Source: Paracoccaceae bacterium (GTDB taxonomy: Bacteria; Pseudomonadota; Alphaproteobacteria; Rhodobacterales; Rhodobacteraceae). From it: 64,000 nucleotides of DNA. The notes beneath the pieces were generated by a model that had not been told where the DNA came from, searched no databases, and saw only the letters and a list, made by a program, of their open reading frames with translations. Position numbers and translations under genes: made by a program. Shown piece by piece: positions 1 through 8,720 of the stretch. The first letter of the stretch is position 1; each line of letters begins with the position of its first letter. The stretch is taken from NCBI GenBank assembly GCA_021296235.1, contig JAGWAS010000008.1:5548-69547 (forward strand), read 5' to 3'.

Positions 1-612
1 TGCCGCCAGCACAATTGCAAAGGAGGTTGTGTGCGCCATTCAGCAGATCAGTTTCACTCATGACGGTCTCGAACATTGCCCCTGAATTCGACATTGCCGA
101 CAGATGTTTGCGGTTCAATTGAGACAACACCACTTCCATCTGTCAAGAGACGGGATGGGAAAGCGACCGAAAGTGGATGCAAACAAGCCATCAGCACCGC
201 CAATCCAAACTCCCTCTGCACCTGTCGCGGCCCGGGGGAAACTTCACCGCAGACTGGCAAAATTCGGATTCATGCAATTGCCGCACAGTCCCTTTAACGT
301 TCTGCCGGCAAAGCAATGACCCAAGCCGCCCGTCGGCAACCATTGACGATACGGGGAAATCCGGGTTGATCCCGTGCAACGCAATTGCATGCGGAAGGCA
401 GCCGCAGACCAGGCCTGTGCTTTCGGTTCTCGCGGGCGGTGAATTCTCCAACCTTGGCGGGAAGCGGCACCAACTCCCCCTTGTTGCGACCGAACCAAAT
501 CTGTGGCTTTCGGCCGTCCGAAGGGCACCATGTCCCGGCGGCAGGCTGCGATTGATCCCTGGCCCATCGCTACAACGCAGCCATTGCGGAAAGGAGTTTT
601 CAGTCTCCAGGT
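1..612. other. No gene recognised (left edge)
   Basis: Several short open frames exist on both strands, but none shows a recognisable domain, a consistent start with ribosome binding site, or protein-like composition. The sequence downstream of the enolase-family gene could hold its transcription end, but I see no clear hairpin with a T-run. It may be decayed sequence. Confidence 0.5.
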
Positions 613-1782
613 TCATGTGTCCACTTCATGGTGTTTAATGAAATCCCGATCCGGCTCAGCACCCAGTCCCGGGCCCGTCGGGACATCGACATAGCCGCCG
701 GTTGCCTTGACCTGCCGTCGGATTTCCAGCGGCTCAACCAGAAGGCCGTCGCGGAATCTGTTGTCGGTCGTGTCAAACTCAAGCAGCGGCTCCCAAGCGA
801 ACATTCCACCCGGAATTGACGGCATTGCCGCCAGCAACTGCAGGTTGGTGGCCACGGCGATGGCTGAACCCCACACATGGTTCACCACTGGAGTGAAATG
901 GGCATGGGCCAGAGCCAAGATTCGAAGATACTCGCTGACCCCGCCGATCGCGCACACTTCGGGCTGAGCAATGTCCAGTCCGCGGTTTTCCAGTATCCGC
1001 CGCCAGCCCCAACGATTGAACTCAGTTTCGCCGCCGGAGATGTTGACTTTGAGTCCTGCCCGCAATTCGCGAAAGCCGTCCAAATCCTCCGGCGCCACCG
1101 GCTCCTCGAACCAGTATGCATCCAGTTCCTCAAGTGCTCGCCCCACATGGAACGCCTCCGAAGTGGTATAGCAATGATTGGCGTCCACCATGAAACGAAA
1201 ATCGTCGCCAATGGCTTCACGAACAGCTCTGCAGAGTTCAATATCCTCCTTCGGTCCCAGTCCGACCTTCATCTTGGTGGCGGCAAAGCCCATGTCGCGA
1301 ATGGCGGCGGCCTCATCCCGAAACCGGGCAATGTGGTCGGCCAGGTTTTGACGTTTCAGCATCATTCCGTAGCCATAGGCCTTCACTCGAGTCCTGTGCG
1401 CACCTCCGATCAATTTGTGGAGCGGCATGCCGGCCACCTTGCCTGCTATGTCCCACAGTGCAATGTCCACGCCGGAAAGGGATTGCATGGCCATCCCTTC
1501 CCTTCCGTGATCGCGCAAGAGATTGTAGACTTTGTGCCAGATCACATCCCGGTCAAGCGGGTCTTCACCCAGAACCATCGGCCGGATAACGCACTCCACG
1601 ATCCCCTTGTTGGCAATCGCAACATTGCCTGGTCCGAAGCACTCGCCCCAACCGGTTATCCCTTCATCGGTCATGACCTCGACCAGATGTGCGGTCCGTT
1701 CGGCATAGTATTGCTGCGAATAACCCAATTCCTCGGGCAATTCGTACTGCAGGACGTGACTCTTTACATCTGTGATTTTCAT
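613..1782 (-). CDS. Enolase-superfamily enzyme, mandelate racemase/galactarolactone cycloisomerase-like
   Basis: A 389-residue member of the mandelate racemase/muconate-lactonizing branch. Visible catalytic set: K170-M-K172 (KxK), metal ligands D200, E226 and E252, and a D270/H302 dyad ending in NHVWG, the layout of sugar-acid dehydratases and cycloisomerases. Such enzymes abstract the proton alpha to a carboxylate or lactone using Mg2+ in the cytosol. It is the last gene of the minus-strand sugar unit, behind the GMC dehydrogenase, so it probably acts on the acid or lactone that oxidation produces. D-galactarolactone cycloisomerase or an aldonate/aldarate dehydratase are the best guesses; the exact substrate cannot be read from sequence. 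Confidence 0.85.
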   Translation of the reverse strand: MKITDVKSHVLQYELPEELGYSQQYYAERTAHLVEVMTDEGITGWGECFGPGNVAIANKGIVECVIRPMVLGEDPLDRDVIWHKVYNLLRDHGREGMAMQSLSGVDIALWDIAGKVAGMPLHKLIGGAHRTRVKAYGYGMMLKRQNLADHIARFRDEAAAIRDMGFAATKMKVGLGPKEDIELCRAVREAIGDDFRFMVDANHCYTTSEAFHVGRALEELDAYWFEEPVAPEDLDGFRELRAGLKVNISGGETEFNRWGWRRILENRGLDIAQPEVCAIGGVSEYLRILALAHAHFTPVVNHVWGSAIAVATNLQLLAAMPSIPGGMFAWEPLLEFDTTDNRFRDGLLVEPLEIRRQVKATGGYVDVPTGPGLGAEPDRDFIKHHEVDT

Positions 1783-2185
1783 GCGACCTCGTTAATTTTG
1801 GATTGGTTGATCCGCTTGACCGCCAAGCAGCAATGCCGCCCGACATGCGGGGTTTCGGGTTCGGTCCAGAACAATCCGGTCAAACCATGCAGCCGGGATG
1901 CGTTGTTTTCGATTCCAGCTGTTGCCCTTGGCAACCGCCTGCCAACCGCAACCGACTTCCGATGCAGGCTGCATATCCGGCCCTGTCGTCCGGCGTTCGA
2001 ATGATAAAACGGCAATCGCAACACATCCTTGACGCGTACGGTTCCGCGTTGAATATCCCTGAAACCGGCACCGATCAACATGGCAGCAACCCATCCGACC
2101 GAACGGCCATCCGGGCCGAATGGACCCTGGACGGCGGTCAATCCGCAGCGCAGTTGCTCATTTGCAGGATGGTCCATGTTGTACC
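1783..2185. other. Gap between enolase-family and GMC genes; possible small ORF
   Basis: On the minus strand an ATG at 2174 lies 6 bases after a GAGG box that overlaps the end of the GMC gene, and the frame stays open to 1779 (131 residues). The first 55 or so residues look plausible, but the rest is Arg/Cys/His-rich and lacks any known domain. It may be a broken small gene or simply spacer. I do not call it as a gene. Confidence 0.3.
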
Positions 2186-3826
2186 TCAATCGAACAGGTT
2201 GGCGATGTTGTTCTTGATGTTGTCGCCAATATGGAGAGCCAGTGCCTGGATGGTGGAGGTTGGGTTGACCGCACCGGCGGTAACAAAGATCGAACCGTCA
2301 ACGATGAAGAGGTTCTTCACGTCGTGGCATCGGCCCCAACCATTGACCACCGAAGCCCGTGGATCGTTGCCCATGCGGCAGGTGCCCATCTGGTGCCAGC
2401 CCGCGCGCCACCAGACATTGCCGTCGTCACTGCAAAGTACCTTCTTGGCCCCCGCGGCCAACAGCACCTCCTTTGCCCGTTCTTCACCATGCCGCAACAT
2501 CCTCCTGGTGTTTTCGCTCAACCGGTAGGTGATCTTCGGTGCAGGAATGCCATCGCCATCAGTCAGATTTGGGTCCAGTGACACGCAATTGTGTTCCTCG
2601 GGCAGATCCTCGGTCACAACCGTCAATCCGGCAACGAAAGGATAGACATTGTCCATGATTTCACGGTGATCCTCTCCCCATGGGATGGGCCTGTCAATTC
2701 CGTAACCGCCCAGCGCATAGGTCATGGGCGTGGTCGAGCGTCCCGCATGAAGCCCGTAGCCGCGAACGAAGTCGCGGTTGGTGTCAGTTTCATAAAATTC
2801 CTGACTTAGGATTGAGCATGCCATCGGACCCTCATGCCCTTTCATCGGCTCATCAAACACGCCGGAAACCCCGGTCAATGGATGAAACATCAGGTTTCTG
2901 CCAACCATGCCGGAACGATTGGCAAGACCATCTGGAAACTGCTTCGACTTGGAATTCAACAAGAGCCGGGGTGTGCCGACGCCGTTGCAGGCAAGGATCA
3001 CAATCTCTGCCCTTTGCTCCTGCAATTGGCCGTCTGGCCCGTGATAAAGAACCCCGGTGGCAAAGCCGGTATTCGGGTCAATCAGAACCTCGCGCACCCG
3101 GCATTCCGTGCGCAGTTCCATCCTGGCCCGCTCCAGCACCGCCCAGTAGGTGAAGTTGGCGCCGCCTTTGGCGCCGGCGGCACAGCCCAGATCGCATGTG
3201 CCGGCATTCACACATTTTTGGCGGCCTTCATGATCTCGGGAGAGGATTGCCACGTCCGAGGGCCACCAGTGCCAACCAAGCCGATTGAAACCCTGCGCCA
3301 ACTTCCAACCAAGCCGCCCAATGGGTATCGGAGGCAACTCGGGGCGGTATGGCGGATAAGCAGGGTTGCCACCCAATCCGGATACGCCGACATTCCGGTC
3401 GTTCATTTCATAAAAGGGCTCAAGTGCAGCGTAGTCAACCGGCCAATCCTCAGCCACGCCGTCAAGCGTCCTTGTCCTGAAATCAGATGGTCTCATGCGC
3501 GGCCAGTGGGCAAGGAAGTTGATTGTGGAGCCACCGACCCCGTTCCAGTTCACCGGCGTTATGCAACTCTCGGTGGAATTGATCGGATAGTCCTGCTTCA
3601 GCATTCGCACGTTCGGGTCACACGAAAAATCCCCGTAGCGGGCCAGTTCATAATCCTCCCTGCGGCTCGGAAAATCCCTGTCCGAAATGTGCTTTCCCTG
3701 CTCAAGGCACAGAATCCGCATGCGCGTTTCCAACAGCGACCAGGCAATGGCCGCACCCGATGCGCCGGCACCGACTATCAGGACATCAACCGGGTCCTTG
3801 CCTGTTTCGCCTGCACCGGTCGCCAT
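2186..3826 (-). CDS. GMC-family flavin oxidoreductase (gluconate/glucoside dehydrogenase-type large subunit)
   Basis: A 546-residue glucose-methanol-choline oxidoreductase. The N-terminal FAD-binding Rossmann motif VGAGASG is near residue 18, and the catalytic pair sits in WHQMGTCRMG (H478) and NPTST (N521). A Cys group (CVNAGTCDLGC) near residue 210 resembles the iron-sulfur or structural Cys motif of FAD-dependent sugar dehydrogenase large subunits. It starts three bases after the gluconate-2-dehydrogenase subunit-3-like gene, the usual partner. No signal peptide or Tat motif is visible. Likely activity is oxidation of a sugar or sugar acid; gluconate 2-dehydrogenase and glucoside 3-dehydrogenase are both possible. 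Confidence 0.88.
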   Translation of the reverse strand: MATGAGETGKDPVDVLIVGAGASGAAIAWSLLETRMRILCLEQGKHISDRDFPSRREDYELARYGDFSCDPNVRMLKQDYPINSTESCITPVNWNGVGGSTINFLAHWPRMRPSDFRTRTLDGVAEDWPVDYAALEPFYEMNDRNVGVSGLGGNPAYPPYRPELPPIPIGRLGWKLAQGFNRLGWHWWPSDVAILSRDHEGRQKCVNAGTCDLGCAAGAKGGANFTYWAVLERARMELRTECRVREVLIDPNTGFATGVLYHGPDGQLQEQRAEIVILACNGVGTPRLLLNSKSKQFPDGLANRSGMVGRNLMFHPLTGVSGVFDEPMKGHEGPMACSILSQEFYETDTNRDFVRGYGLHAGRSTTPMTYALGGYGIDRPIPWGEDHREIMDNVYPFVAGLTVVTEDLPEEHNCVSLDPNLTDGDGIPAPKITYRLSENTRRMLRHGEERAKEVLLAAGAKKVLCSDDGNVWWRAGWHQMGTCRMGNDPRASVVNGWGRCHDVKNLFIVDGSIFVTAGAVNPTSTIQALALHIGDNIKNNIANLFD

Positions 3827-3829
3827 GGC

Positions 3830-4276
3830 CTAATCGCGATGGATTGCGCCGCGCGCGCGGACGGGTTCAGTCAATTCGGCCAATCGCTCTGCTTCCCCGT
3901 TCTCAACCGGATAACCCTCGGGATGAACAGCATGCGCACCAACCCCGAACAGGGGGCGGATATCGGGCCGACTGTAGTAACCCATGTAGGTCAGGCGCAC
4001 GAGAGTGGCGAACGAATCGGGCTCCTCCGATTCAGCCTCCTTCAGCACAGCCACGCGCCCTGCCCTGTCCAAGCTGGCGAAATCCGGGGAATTGGCGGCC
4101 ACGGCAGCCAGAACCGTTGTGATCGCCCCAACAGGGTCAGGGGCGTAGCGGGCCGCGGATGGGAAAAAATCGGCGACCCCCGCGGCTCCGGCACCGGGCA
4201 CACGGCCATCGGAACCGGGCGGGATCAACTCATCCAAAATGAGATCCAGAAGCTGCCTTTGCGTGCCCGACCACAT
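3830..4276 (-). CDS. Gluconate 2-dehydrogenase subunit 3-like protein
   Basis: A 148-residue protein matching the small-subunit family (Gluconate_2-dh3): LILDELIPP near the start, a central GVADFF, and RLTYMGYYSRPDIRPLFG near residue 105, all typical. In characterised enzymes this subunit escorts and supports the FAD catalytic subunit and often carries a Tat signal. Here the N-terminus begins directly with the helical domain and no RR motif is visible, so the complex may be cytosolic or exported another way. It lies between the permease gene (9 bases upstream) and the GMC gene (3 bases downstream), which implies co-translation. Confidence 0.8.
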   Translation of the reverse strand: MWSGTQRQLLDLILDELIPPGSDGRVPGAGAAGVADFFPSAARYAPDPVGAITTVLAAVAANSPDFASLDRAGRVAVLKEAESEEPDSFATLVRLTYMGYYSRPDIRPLFGVGAHAVHPEGYPVENGEAERLAELTEPVRARGAIHRD

Positions 4277-4285
4277 GACTGAAAA

Positions 4286-5509
4286 TTACCTTGCCGTTCC
4301 ACCGGTTGGCCTTGAGATTGCGTCGATCGCCACTGCAAGCAACAGGATTGCCCCCGAGAACATCAGTTTGTCCGCTGCACTTGCTCCGGACAAATCAAGA
4401 CCGTTGCCAAGCGAACCAATGACCAGGGCACCGAGGATCGCGTTCCAAACCGACCCGCGCCCACCAAACAACGAAGTGCCGCCTATTACCGCAGCGCCAA
4501 TGCTCTCAAGGAGAAGTGATCCCCCGGCAAATGCCGTGTAGGATACGGAGCCGAAACGCGATGCGCCGAATATTCCGCCTATGGCCGCCATCAGGCCCAC
4601 GATCCCGAATGCAGCCACGCGGACGCGTCTGACATTGAGCCCGACCCGGCGTGCGCTTTCCGCATTGCCGCCCACGGCAAAGATTGAGCGCCCGAAAGGT
4701 GTTGACGTGGTTACCCATCCCACCGCGGCAGTTGCGGCCACAAGCAGGAATATCATGAGCGGTACTGAACGGTAGCTGTTCATCGTGATTACGGCAGCGA
4801 AGACGAGAACGGCGAAGAAGGCAACCTGCCCCCAGATCGCAAGGTTGGTGTCCAACTCCAGCCCGCGCTCCCGGCGCCTTGCCTGCCTCCGAAGTGACAT
4901 CACTGCCACGAACACGACGAGAGCCGCCGCAAGCGCAAGCCCCCAACTGTCCGGGATCAGCACCCGTGCGATCGATCGCACGAAAGGATCGCCCACATTG
5001 AGATTGCCGGTCGGCAGGATCTTCTGCATCAAACCCTGGTAGCCCAGCAGGCCCGCGAGTGTAACGACGAAGGAGGGTATGCCGACATAGGCAACCAGCA
5101 ACCCCTGGGCCGCACCCATTACAATGCCGACCGCCATCACAATCAGGCAGGCCATCCAGCCGGGAACGCCGGCCAGAACCAGAACGCCGAGCAGTGCAGC
5201 ACAAACCCCTGCAGTCGCGGCCGCCGAAAGATCAATGTCGCCGAGGAGCAGGACAATGGTTATTCCAACCGCCAGTGTGGCAATCACCGCCGATTGCATG
5301 AAGAGATTGTAGATGTTGCGCGGGCTCAGGAAAATGAACCTGATGCTGTCTGCGTCCGGATCCGACAGGTATTCCCAGAATGGCACCGCCAAGCCGAAGT
5401 ATGACCAGATTGCGGCGAGCGCAAGAAGCACGGGAACAAAGGCTCCGAACCGGGTTTGGCGCAACTCCCGCAGCCGGTCAACAAACGAAGACCCGGCGTC
5501 AGGCACCAT
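4286..5509 (-). CDS. Sugar ABC transporter permease, xylose (XylH)-type
   Basis: A 407-residue BPD_transp_2 family permease with about ten hydrophobic segments, including LLLGDIDLSAAATAG, the conserved segment of ribose/xylose permeases, and FGGRGSVWNAILGALVIG near the C-terminus. I start it at the ATG at 5509, which overlaps the stop of the ATPase gene by 11 bases and has GAGGGAG 6 bases upstream; a longer frame to 5842 is only antisense-like shadow of the ATPase gene. It forms the membrane channel with the binding protein at 6326-7387 and the ATPase at 5499-6326. Confidence 0.9.
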   Translation of the reverse strand: MVPDAGSSFVDRLRELRQTRFGAFVPVLLALAAIWSYFGLAVPFWEYLSDPDADSIRFIFLSPRNIYNLFMQSAVIATLAVGITIVLLLGDIDLSAAATAGVCAALLGVLVLAGVPGWMACLIVMAVGIVMGAAQGLLVAYVGIPSFVVTLAGLLGYQGLMQKILPTGNLNVGDPFVRSIARVLIPDSWGLALAAALVVFVAVMSLRRQARRRERGLELDTNLAIWGQVAFFAVLVFAAVITMNSYRSVPLMIFLLVAATAAVGWVTTSTPFGRSIFAVGGNAESARRVGLNVRRVRVAAFGIVGLMAAIGGIFGASRFGSVSYTAFAGGSLLLESIGAAVIGGTSLFGGRGSVWNAILGALVIGSLGNGLDLSGASAADKLMFSGAILLLAVAIDAISRPTGGTAR

Positions 5510-6326
5510 TGCCGGCTCCCTCATCCAATCCGCGCGTAATTGCGACAACGATTTCATCCGGCGTTGTGTCCGCAGCGTTGAAGGTCGCAACGTTGCCACC
5601 ATGACGCAGCACGCAGATGCGGTCGGCGACCTTGAAGACATCCCGCAGATTGTGTGAAATGTAGACGACGGCGTGGTTGGTGCCTCGCAGGCGATTAACC
5701 ACGTCCAGAACCTGCCGCGTCTGTGCAACCCCGAGTGCCGCTGTTGGTTCGTCCAGCAACACGACTGAACTTTCGGCACCCACGGCACGCGCGATTGCAA
5801 TTGCCTGACGCTGCCCTCCCGAAAGACCCTCAACCTTGGCACGCACCGATTTCAGTGTGCGAACCTCAAGCCGGTTGATCGCCTCCTGTGCTTTGACCTC
5901 CATTTCCAGATCGTCGATCGGACGCAATATCCGCGGTAGGAACCCCCAGCCGTGTTTCACCGGCTCCGCCCCGAGCGAAAGATTGGCTGACACATCCAAG
6001 TTCTCGCAGAGTGCCAAATCCTGATAAACAATCTGAATGCCCAACGCCGCGGCATCATGTGGGCTGCCGATTGCCACCGGGCTGTCGTCCATCCAGAATT
6101 CACCCTCATCGGCGGCATGTGCACCAGCCAGAACCTTCATCAGCGTCGACTTGCCGGCTCCATTGTCGCCCACCAGTGCCATGACCTCACCGCGGGCCAC
6201 TTCAAAGTCAACCCCGCGCAATGCATGCACGCCGCCGAACCGCTTGTGGACCCCGCTGACGCGGAGATGGGACGGTGGGACGGAATGCCCCACCGAATTG
6301 TTTTCGTCGGTCACCGCCGGCTGCAC
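5499..6326 (-). CDS. Sugar ABC transporter ATP-binding protein (FrcA/XylG-like, single domain)
   Basis: A 275-residue nucleotide-binding subunit with Walker A GDNGAGKST near residue 55, signature LSGGQRQ near 173, Walker B VVLLDEP and switch H in YISHNL. XylG, RbsA and AraG carry two such domains; this has one, like FrcA of rhizobial fructose importers, so it must dimerise. The GTG start shares one base with the stop of the binding-protein gene, indicating tight translational coupling. It energises the permease encoded next. Confidence 0.9.
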   Translation of the reverse strand: MQPAVTDENNSVGHSVPPSHLRVSGVHKRFGGVHALRGVDFEVARGEVMALVGDNGAGKSTLMKVLAGAHAADEGEFWMDDSPVAIGSPHDAAALGIQIVYQDLALCENLDVSANLSLGAEPVKHGWGFLPRILRPIDDLEMEVKAQEAINRLEVRTLKSVRAKVEGLSGGQRQAIAIARAVGAESSVVLLDEPTAALGVAQTRQVLDVVNRLRGTNHAVVYISHNLRDVFKVADRICVLRHGGNVATFNAADTTPDEIVVAITRGLDEGAGNGA

Positions 6327-7387
6327 TATTGGCAGAATTCGGTTTCGGCTGCTTCACCTTGGCAAACCATCTCCATGGTGATCGACGGGTCATTTTCGAT
6401 CACATAGGCTACGCCCTCCGCTCCCACGGCCGAATATGAACCAACGGGCACATAGGCAACTTCTGCCCCAACACCGTTTACGACGGTCTGTGGCGCGAGA
6501 TCCGAGAAGTCCTCACCCTTAACCAATCGCGCGGTAACCTGGGCGGCAGCAGCAGCCATGTCGGCAAGGGGACGCCAACCGCACTGCGTCTGCTTGCCAA
6601 GCAGCATCAGCTGTTGTGCCTGGACCGTGCAGTCAAGACCGGAAACCGGCACCGTGCCTGCCATGCCCTGCTCTTCCATGGCAGCAATCGCCGCACCGGC
6701 GTTTCCGTCATTGGAGGACACCACGCCCTGAACGTTGTTGTTCAGTTGGGTCAGCGCCTGATCCATGGAACGGCGCGCGATTGCAGGATCCCAACCGGGT
6801 GTCCAGTTTTCGTAGCCCATGATGCGCGCACCACTCTCGAAAAGTGGTGTCAGGGCGCGCAGCTGGCCATTGTGGATCACAGCTGCGTTGGGATCGGTGG
6901 GCGAACCTTTCAGCATGACGAGTGTGTCGCCGTCCATTGTGTTCTCAATCACGTGCATCGCCTGATCATAACCCATCCCTTCGAGATCGGCCTGCACCCA
7001 GAATGTGGTATTTTCCGAGTTGACCATCCGGTCGTAGGCAATTGTGGGGATGCCCTCTTCGGCGGCAGAGTCGGCAATGATCGCCGAACTCTCGCCATCA
7101 ATCGGAATGACGATCAGTACCTTGGCACCCCTGGTCAGGGCCTGCTCGGCCTGACGTTGCTGCACCGAAGTGTCGTTGTTGGCATTAAAAACCTCGACCT
7201 GAACATCCGGAGCGATTTCCTCCATTGAGGCAACGAATGCCGCAGCGTCCTGCTGCTCCCAACGCGGGTTAACGTTCTCGGGCAAAAGCAGGGCAACCAT
7301 GTCTTCGGCCGATGCGGTGCCGGCACCCGTTACGGCAAGTGCCGCGGTGCCGCCCGCCAAAACTGCTTTCCTGAATTCTGACAACAT
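6326..7387 (-). CDS. Periplasmic sugar-binding protein, XylF-type
   Basis: A 353-residue type I periplasmic binding protein. A signal peptide ends at TASA-E (cleavage after residue 27), followed by a segment like those of D-xylose binding proteins (NPRWEQQDAAAF) and the hinge-type motif NANNDTSVQQRQAE. It delivers a pentose, hexose or related sugar to the downstream permease. The ATG is preceded by GAGGAGGAT. A strong hairpin lies 26 bases upstream in the leader, between the regulator gene and this gene. The exact sugar is not readable. Confidence 0.9.
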   Translation of the reverse strand: MLSEFRKAVLAGGTAALAVTGAGTASAEDMVALLLPENVNPRWEQQDAAAFVASMEEIAPDVQVEVFNANNDTSVQQRQAEQALTRGAKVLIVIPIDGESSAIIADSAAEEGIPTIAYDRMVNSENTTFWVQADLEGMGYDQAMHVIENTMDGDTLVMLKGSPTDPNAAVIHNGQLRALTPLFESGARIMGYENWTPGWDPAIARRSMDQALTQLNNNVQGVVSSNDGNAGAAIAAMEEQGMAGTVPVSGLDCTVQAQQLMLLGKQTQCGWRPLADMAAAAAQVTARLVKGEDFSDLAPQTVVNGVGAEVAYVPVGSYSAVGAEGVAYVIENDPSITMEMVCQGEAAETEFCQ

Positions 7388-7412
7388 AATATCCTCCTCG
7401 TTTCCCTATGGT

Positions 7413-7438
7413 GTCCCGGTGCATCTCGGCACCGGGAC
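7413..7438 (-). promoter_or_regulatory. Perfect 10-bp hairpin between gntR-type gene and binding-protein gene
   Basis: GTCCCGGTGC at 7413-7422 pairs perfectly with GCACCGGGAC at 7429-7438 around a 6-base loop. There is no T-run on either side, so a mRNA-stabilising or partial attenuating role for the highly expressed binding-protein gene is more likely than full termination. That role is inference. Confidence 0.5.
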
Positions 7439-7605
7439 CTTTGGTGAAAGCATGCCCTCCCGGCATGCAAAGGCGCCGTGTGCTGCAATCCCAGTTCGCG
7501 GCGCCGCCACTTATCCGGCCAATCAACCGAATTCGTGGGATTGATCTCATTTTTTCTGCGCTCCTCCTTTCGCAGCAATTTGCGTGGCACTGAGCCGCGC
7601 GGTCC

Positions 7606-8352
7606 CTACCGCGCCACAAACCCCTCAACTGCGGCAGCCAGTCGCTCGCCGGTATTGTCGAGATGGCGCAGCATTTTTTCCTCGGCGGTTGCTGCATTCC
7701 GGCCGAGGATCGCCACAAGCACCTCCCTGTGGAATGGAATTGAGAATTTGTTCTCCCTCGGATCATTGTTGGTGAACCGGATGGAACTCAGGAGCGCCGA
7801 AAAGATCACACCCTCCATCGAACGAAGGATCTCGTTGTTTGCCGCTCTCAGAATTGCCCGGTGGAACTGCGCATCAGCGACCACAAAATCCTCAATGGAA
7901 AGTGTTTCCCTTTCCATCATGGACTGCGCGTCAGAGATCGTCCGGTGCTGCTCATCCGTGCCGAGTTCAGCCGCCCATGCTGCCGCCTTTGGCTCCATCA
8001 TGCGTCTGATGTCCAAAAGCTGGCGCAGGAAATCCGGGTTTGGTTCCGCTGACAGATGCCAGGCAAGCACGTCGTCGTCCAGCAATGCCCAACTGCTCCG
8101 GCGCCGAACTCTGGTGCCGCTGCCGCGACGAACCTCCAGCAAACCCTTGCCGACCAACAGTTTGACCGCCTCGCGGATCACAGACTTGCTCACGCCGAAC
8201 CTGTCCGCCAACTTCGTTTCGTCCCCTATCAGCGAATTCTCACGCAGATGCCCGCCGACGATTCGGCGGCCAAGTTCGCGGCAAACCTGGGTTGAGAGGC
8301 TTGGTGAGAAGCCGCTGACATCCTTGAGGTCGTAGTACAGAAGCTCATTCAT
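7606..8352 (-). CDS. GntR-family (FadR/FCD subfamily) transcriptional regulator
   Basis: A 248-residue protein. The N-terminal winged helix contains LADRFGVSKSVIREAVKLL and GSGTRVRRR. The C-terminal FCD domain shows the metal-binding His pattern DAQFHRAI, PFHREV and MLRHL. This subfamily typically senses sugar acids or their keto products and represses the adjacent catabolic genes. It is first in the minus-strand unit, upstream of the sugar importer and dehydrogenase genes, and a 15-base palindrome directly before its start is the likely autoregulatory operator. The closest functional analogues are DgoR and similar hexonate regulators; the effector is unknown. Confidence 0.9.
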   Translation of the reverse strand: MNELLYYDLKDVSGFSPSLSTQVCRELGRRIVGGHLRENSLIGDETKLADRFGVSKSVIREAVKLLVGKGLLEVRRGSGTRVRRRSSWALLDDDVLAWHLSAEPNPDFLRQLLDIRRMMEPKAAAWAAELGTDEQHRTISDAQSMMERETLSIEDFVVADAQFHRAILRAANNEILRSMEGVIFSALLSSIRFTNNDPRENKFSIPFHREVLVAILGRNAATAEEKMLRHLDNTGERLAAAVEGFVAR

Positions 8353-8363
8353 ATGAACACTCT

Positions 8364-8378
8364 AAACATCTGATGTTT
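8364..8378. promoter_or_regulatory. Palindromic operator candidate for the GntR/FCD regulator
   Basis: AAACATC-T-GATGTTT is a perfect 7+7 inverted repeat with one central base, ending 12 bases before the GntR gene start at 8352. On the minus strand it falls between a TGGACA-like -35 and a TTAGAG-like -10 spaced 17 bases apart. That position suits autorepression. The assignment is inferred from symmetry and location. Confidence 0.55.
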
Positions 8379-8663
8379 GCTTTGTCCAGAATAATCTACC
8401 TAATCCTCCGTGCGGACAGGATCGATGAAACGGAATTCAGGCCTGTTGAACTGATCAGTGCCCACTTCGGAGGAAAGGCCGGGCAGCGACAGTTTGCATG
8501 TGGTGTGATGTGCATTCGCCGGTGAAACGGCTTGTGTGCTATTCTGCTCAACCGCAACTGCAACGAATGCCGCAAGCGAGCCTCCCCTGACCCGGAGCTT
8601 CATAGGGCAATTGAACTGCAACAAATCGGGCCCTGAAAGCTGGATTCCATAATTTCCATTTGC

Positions 8664-8677
8664 CGAAACCGATTTCG
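8664..8677. promoter_or_regulatory. LacI-family operator candidate
   Basis: CGAAACCGATTTCG is a near-palindrome with a central CpG: the half sites CGAAACC and CGAAATC agree at 6 of 7 positions. This is the classic LacI/GalR-family operator form. It lies 44 bases upstream of the LacI-type gene that opens the plus-strand sugar unit, so autoregulation of the whole operon is likely. Confidence 0.6.
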
Positions 8678-8720
8678 TAGCCTAATCTCGAAGGAATCGG
8701 AGAATCACACTGGGGGGTAA

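Larger units (their letters stand above)
8353..8720. other. Divergent intergenic region between the two sugar units
   Basis: This region separates the divergently transcribed GntR and LacI units. It holds a palindrome at 8364-8378 next to the GntR gene and a LacI-type operator at 8664-8677 near the LacI gene. The middle portion (about 8400-8640) contains only a weak open frame and nothing else I recognise. Confidence 0.6.

Noticed and set aside
877-2004. 375-residue plus-strand frame overlapping the enolase-family gene
   Set aside because: It is antisense to a gene with intact catalytic motifs, has no domain of its own and no ribosome binding site I trust.
2834-4282. 482-residue plus-strand frame across the GMC and small-subunit genes
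   Set aside because: It mirrors the minus-strand dehydrogenase pair and has Arg/Pro/His-rich shadow composition.
5510-5842. N-terminal extension of the xylose-type permease
   Set aside because: These residues lie inside the ATPase gene in another frame and are Arg/Ser/Trp-rich; the ATG at 5509 with GAGGGAG is the supported start.
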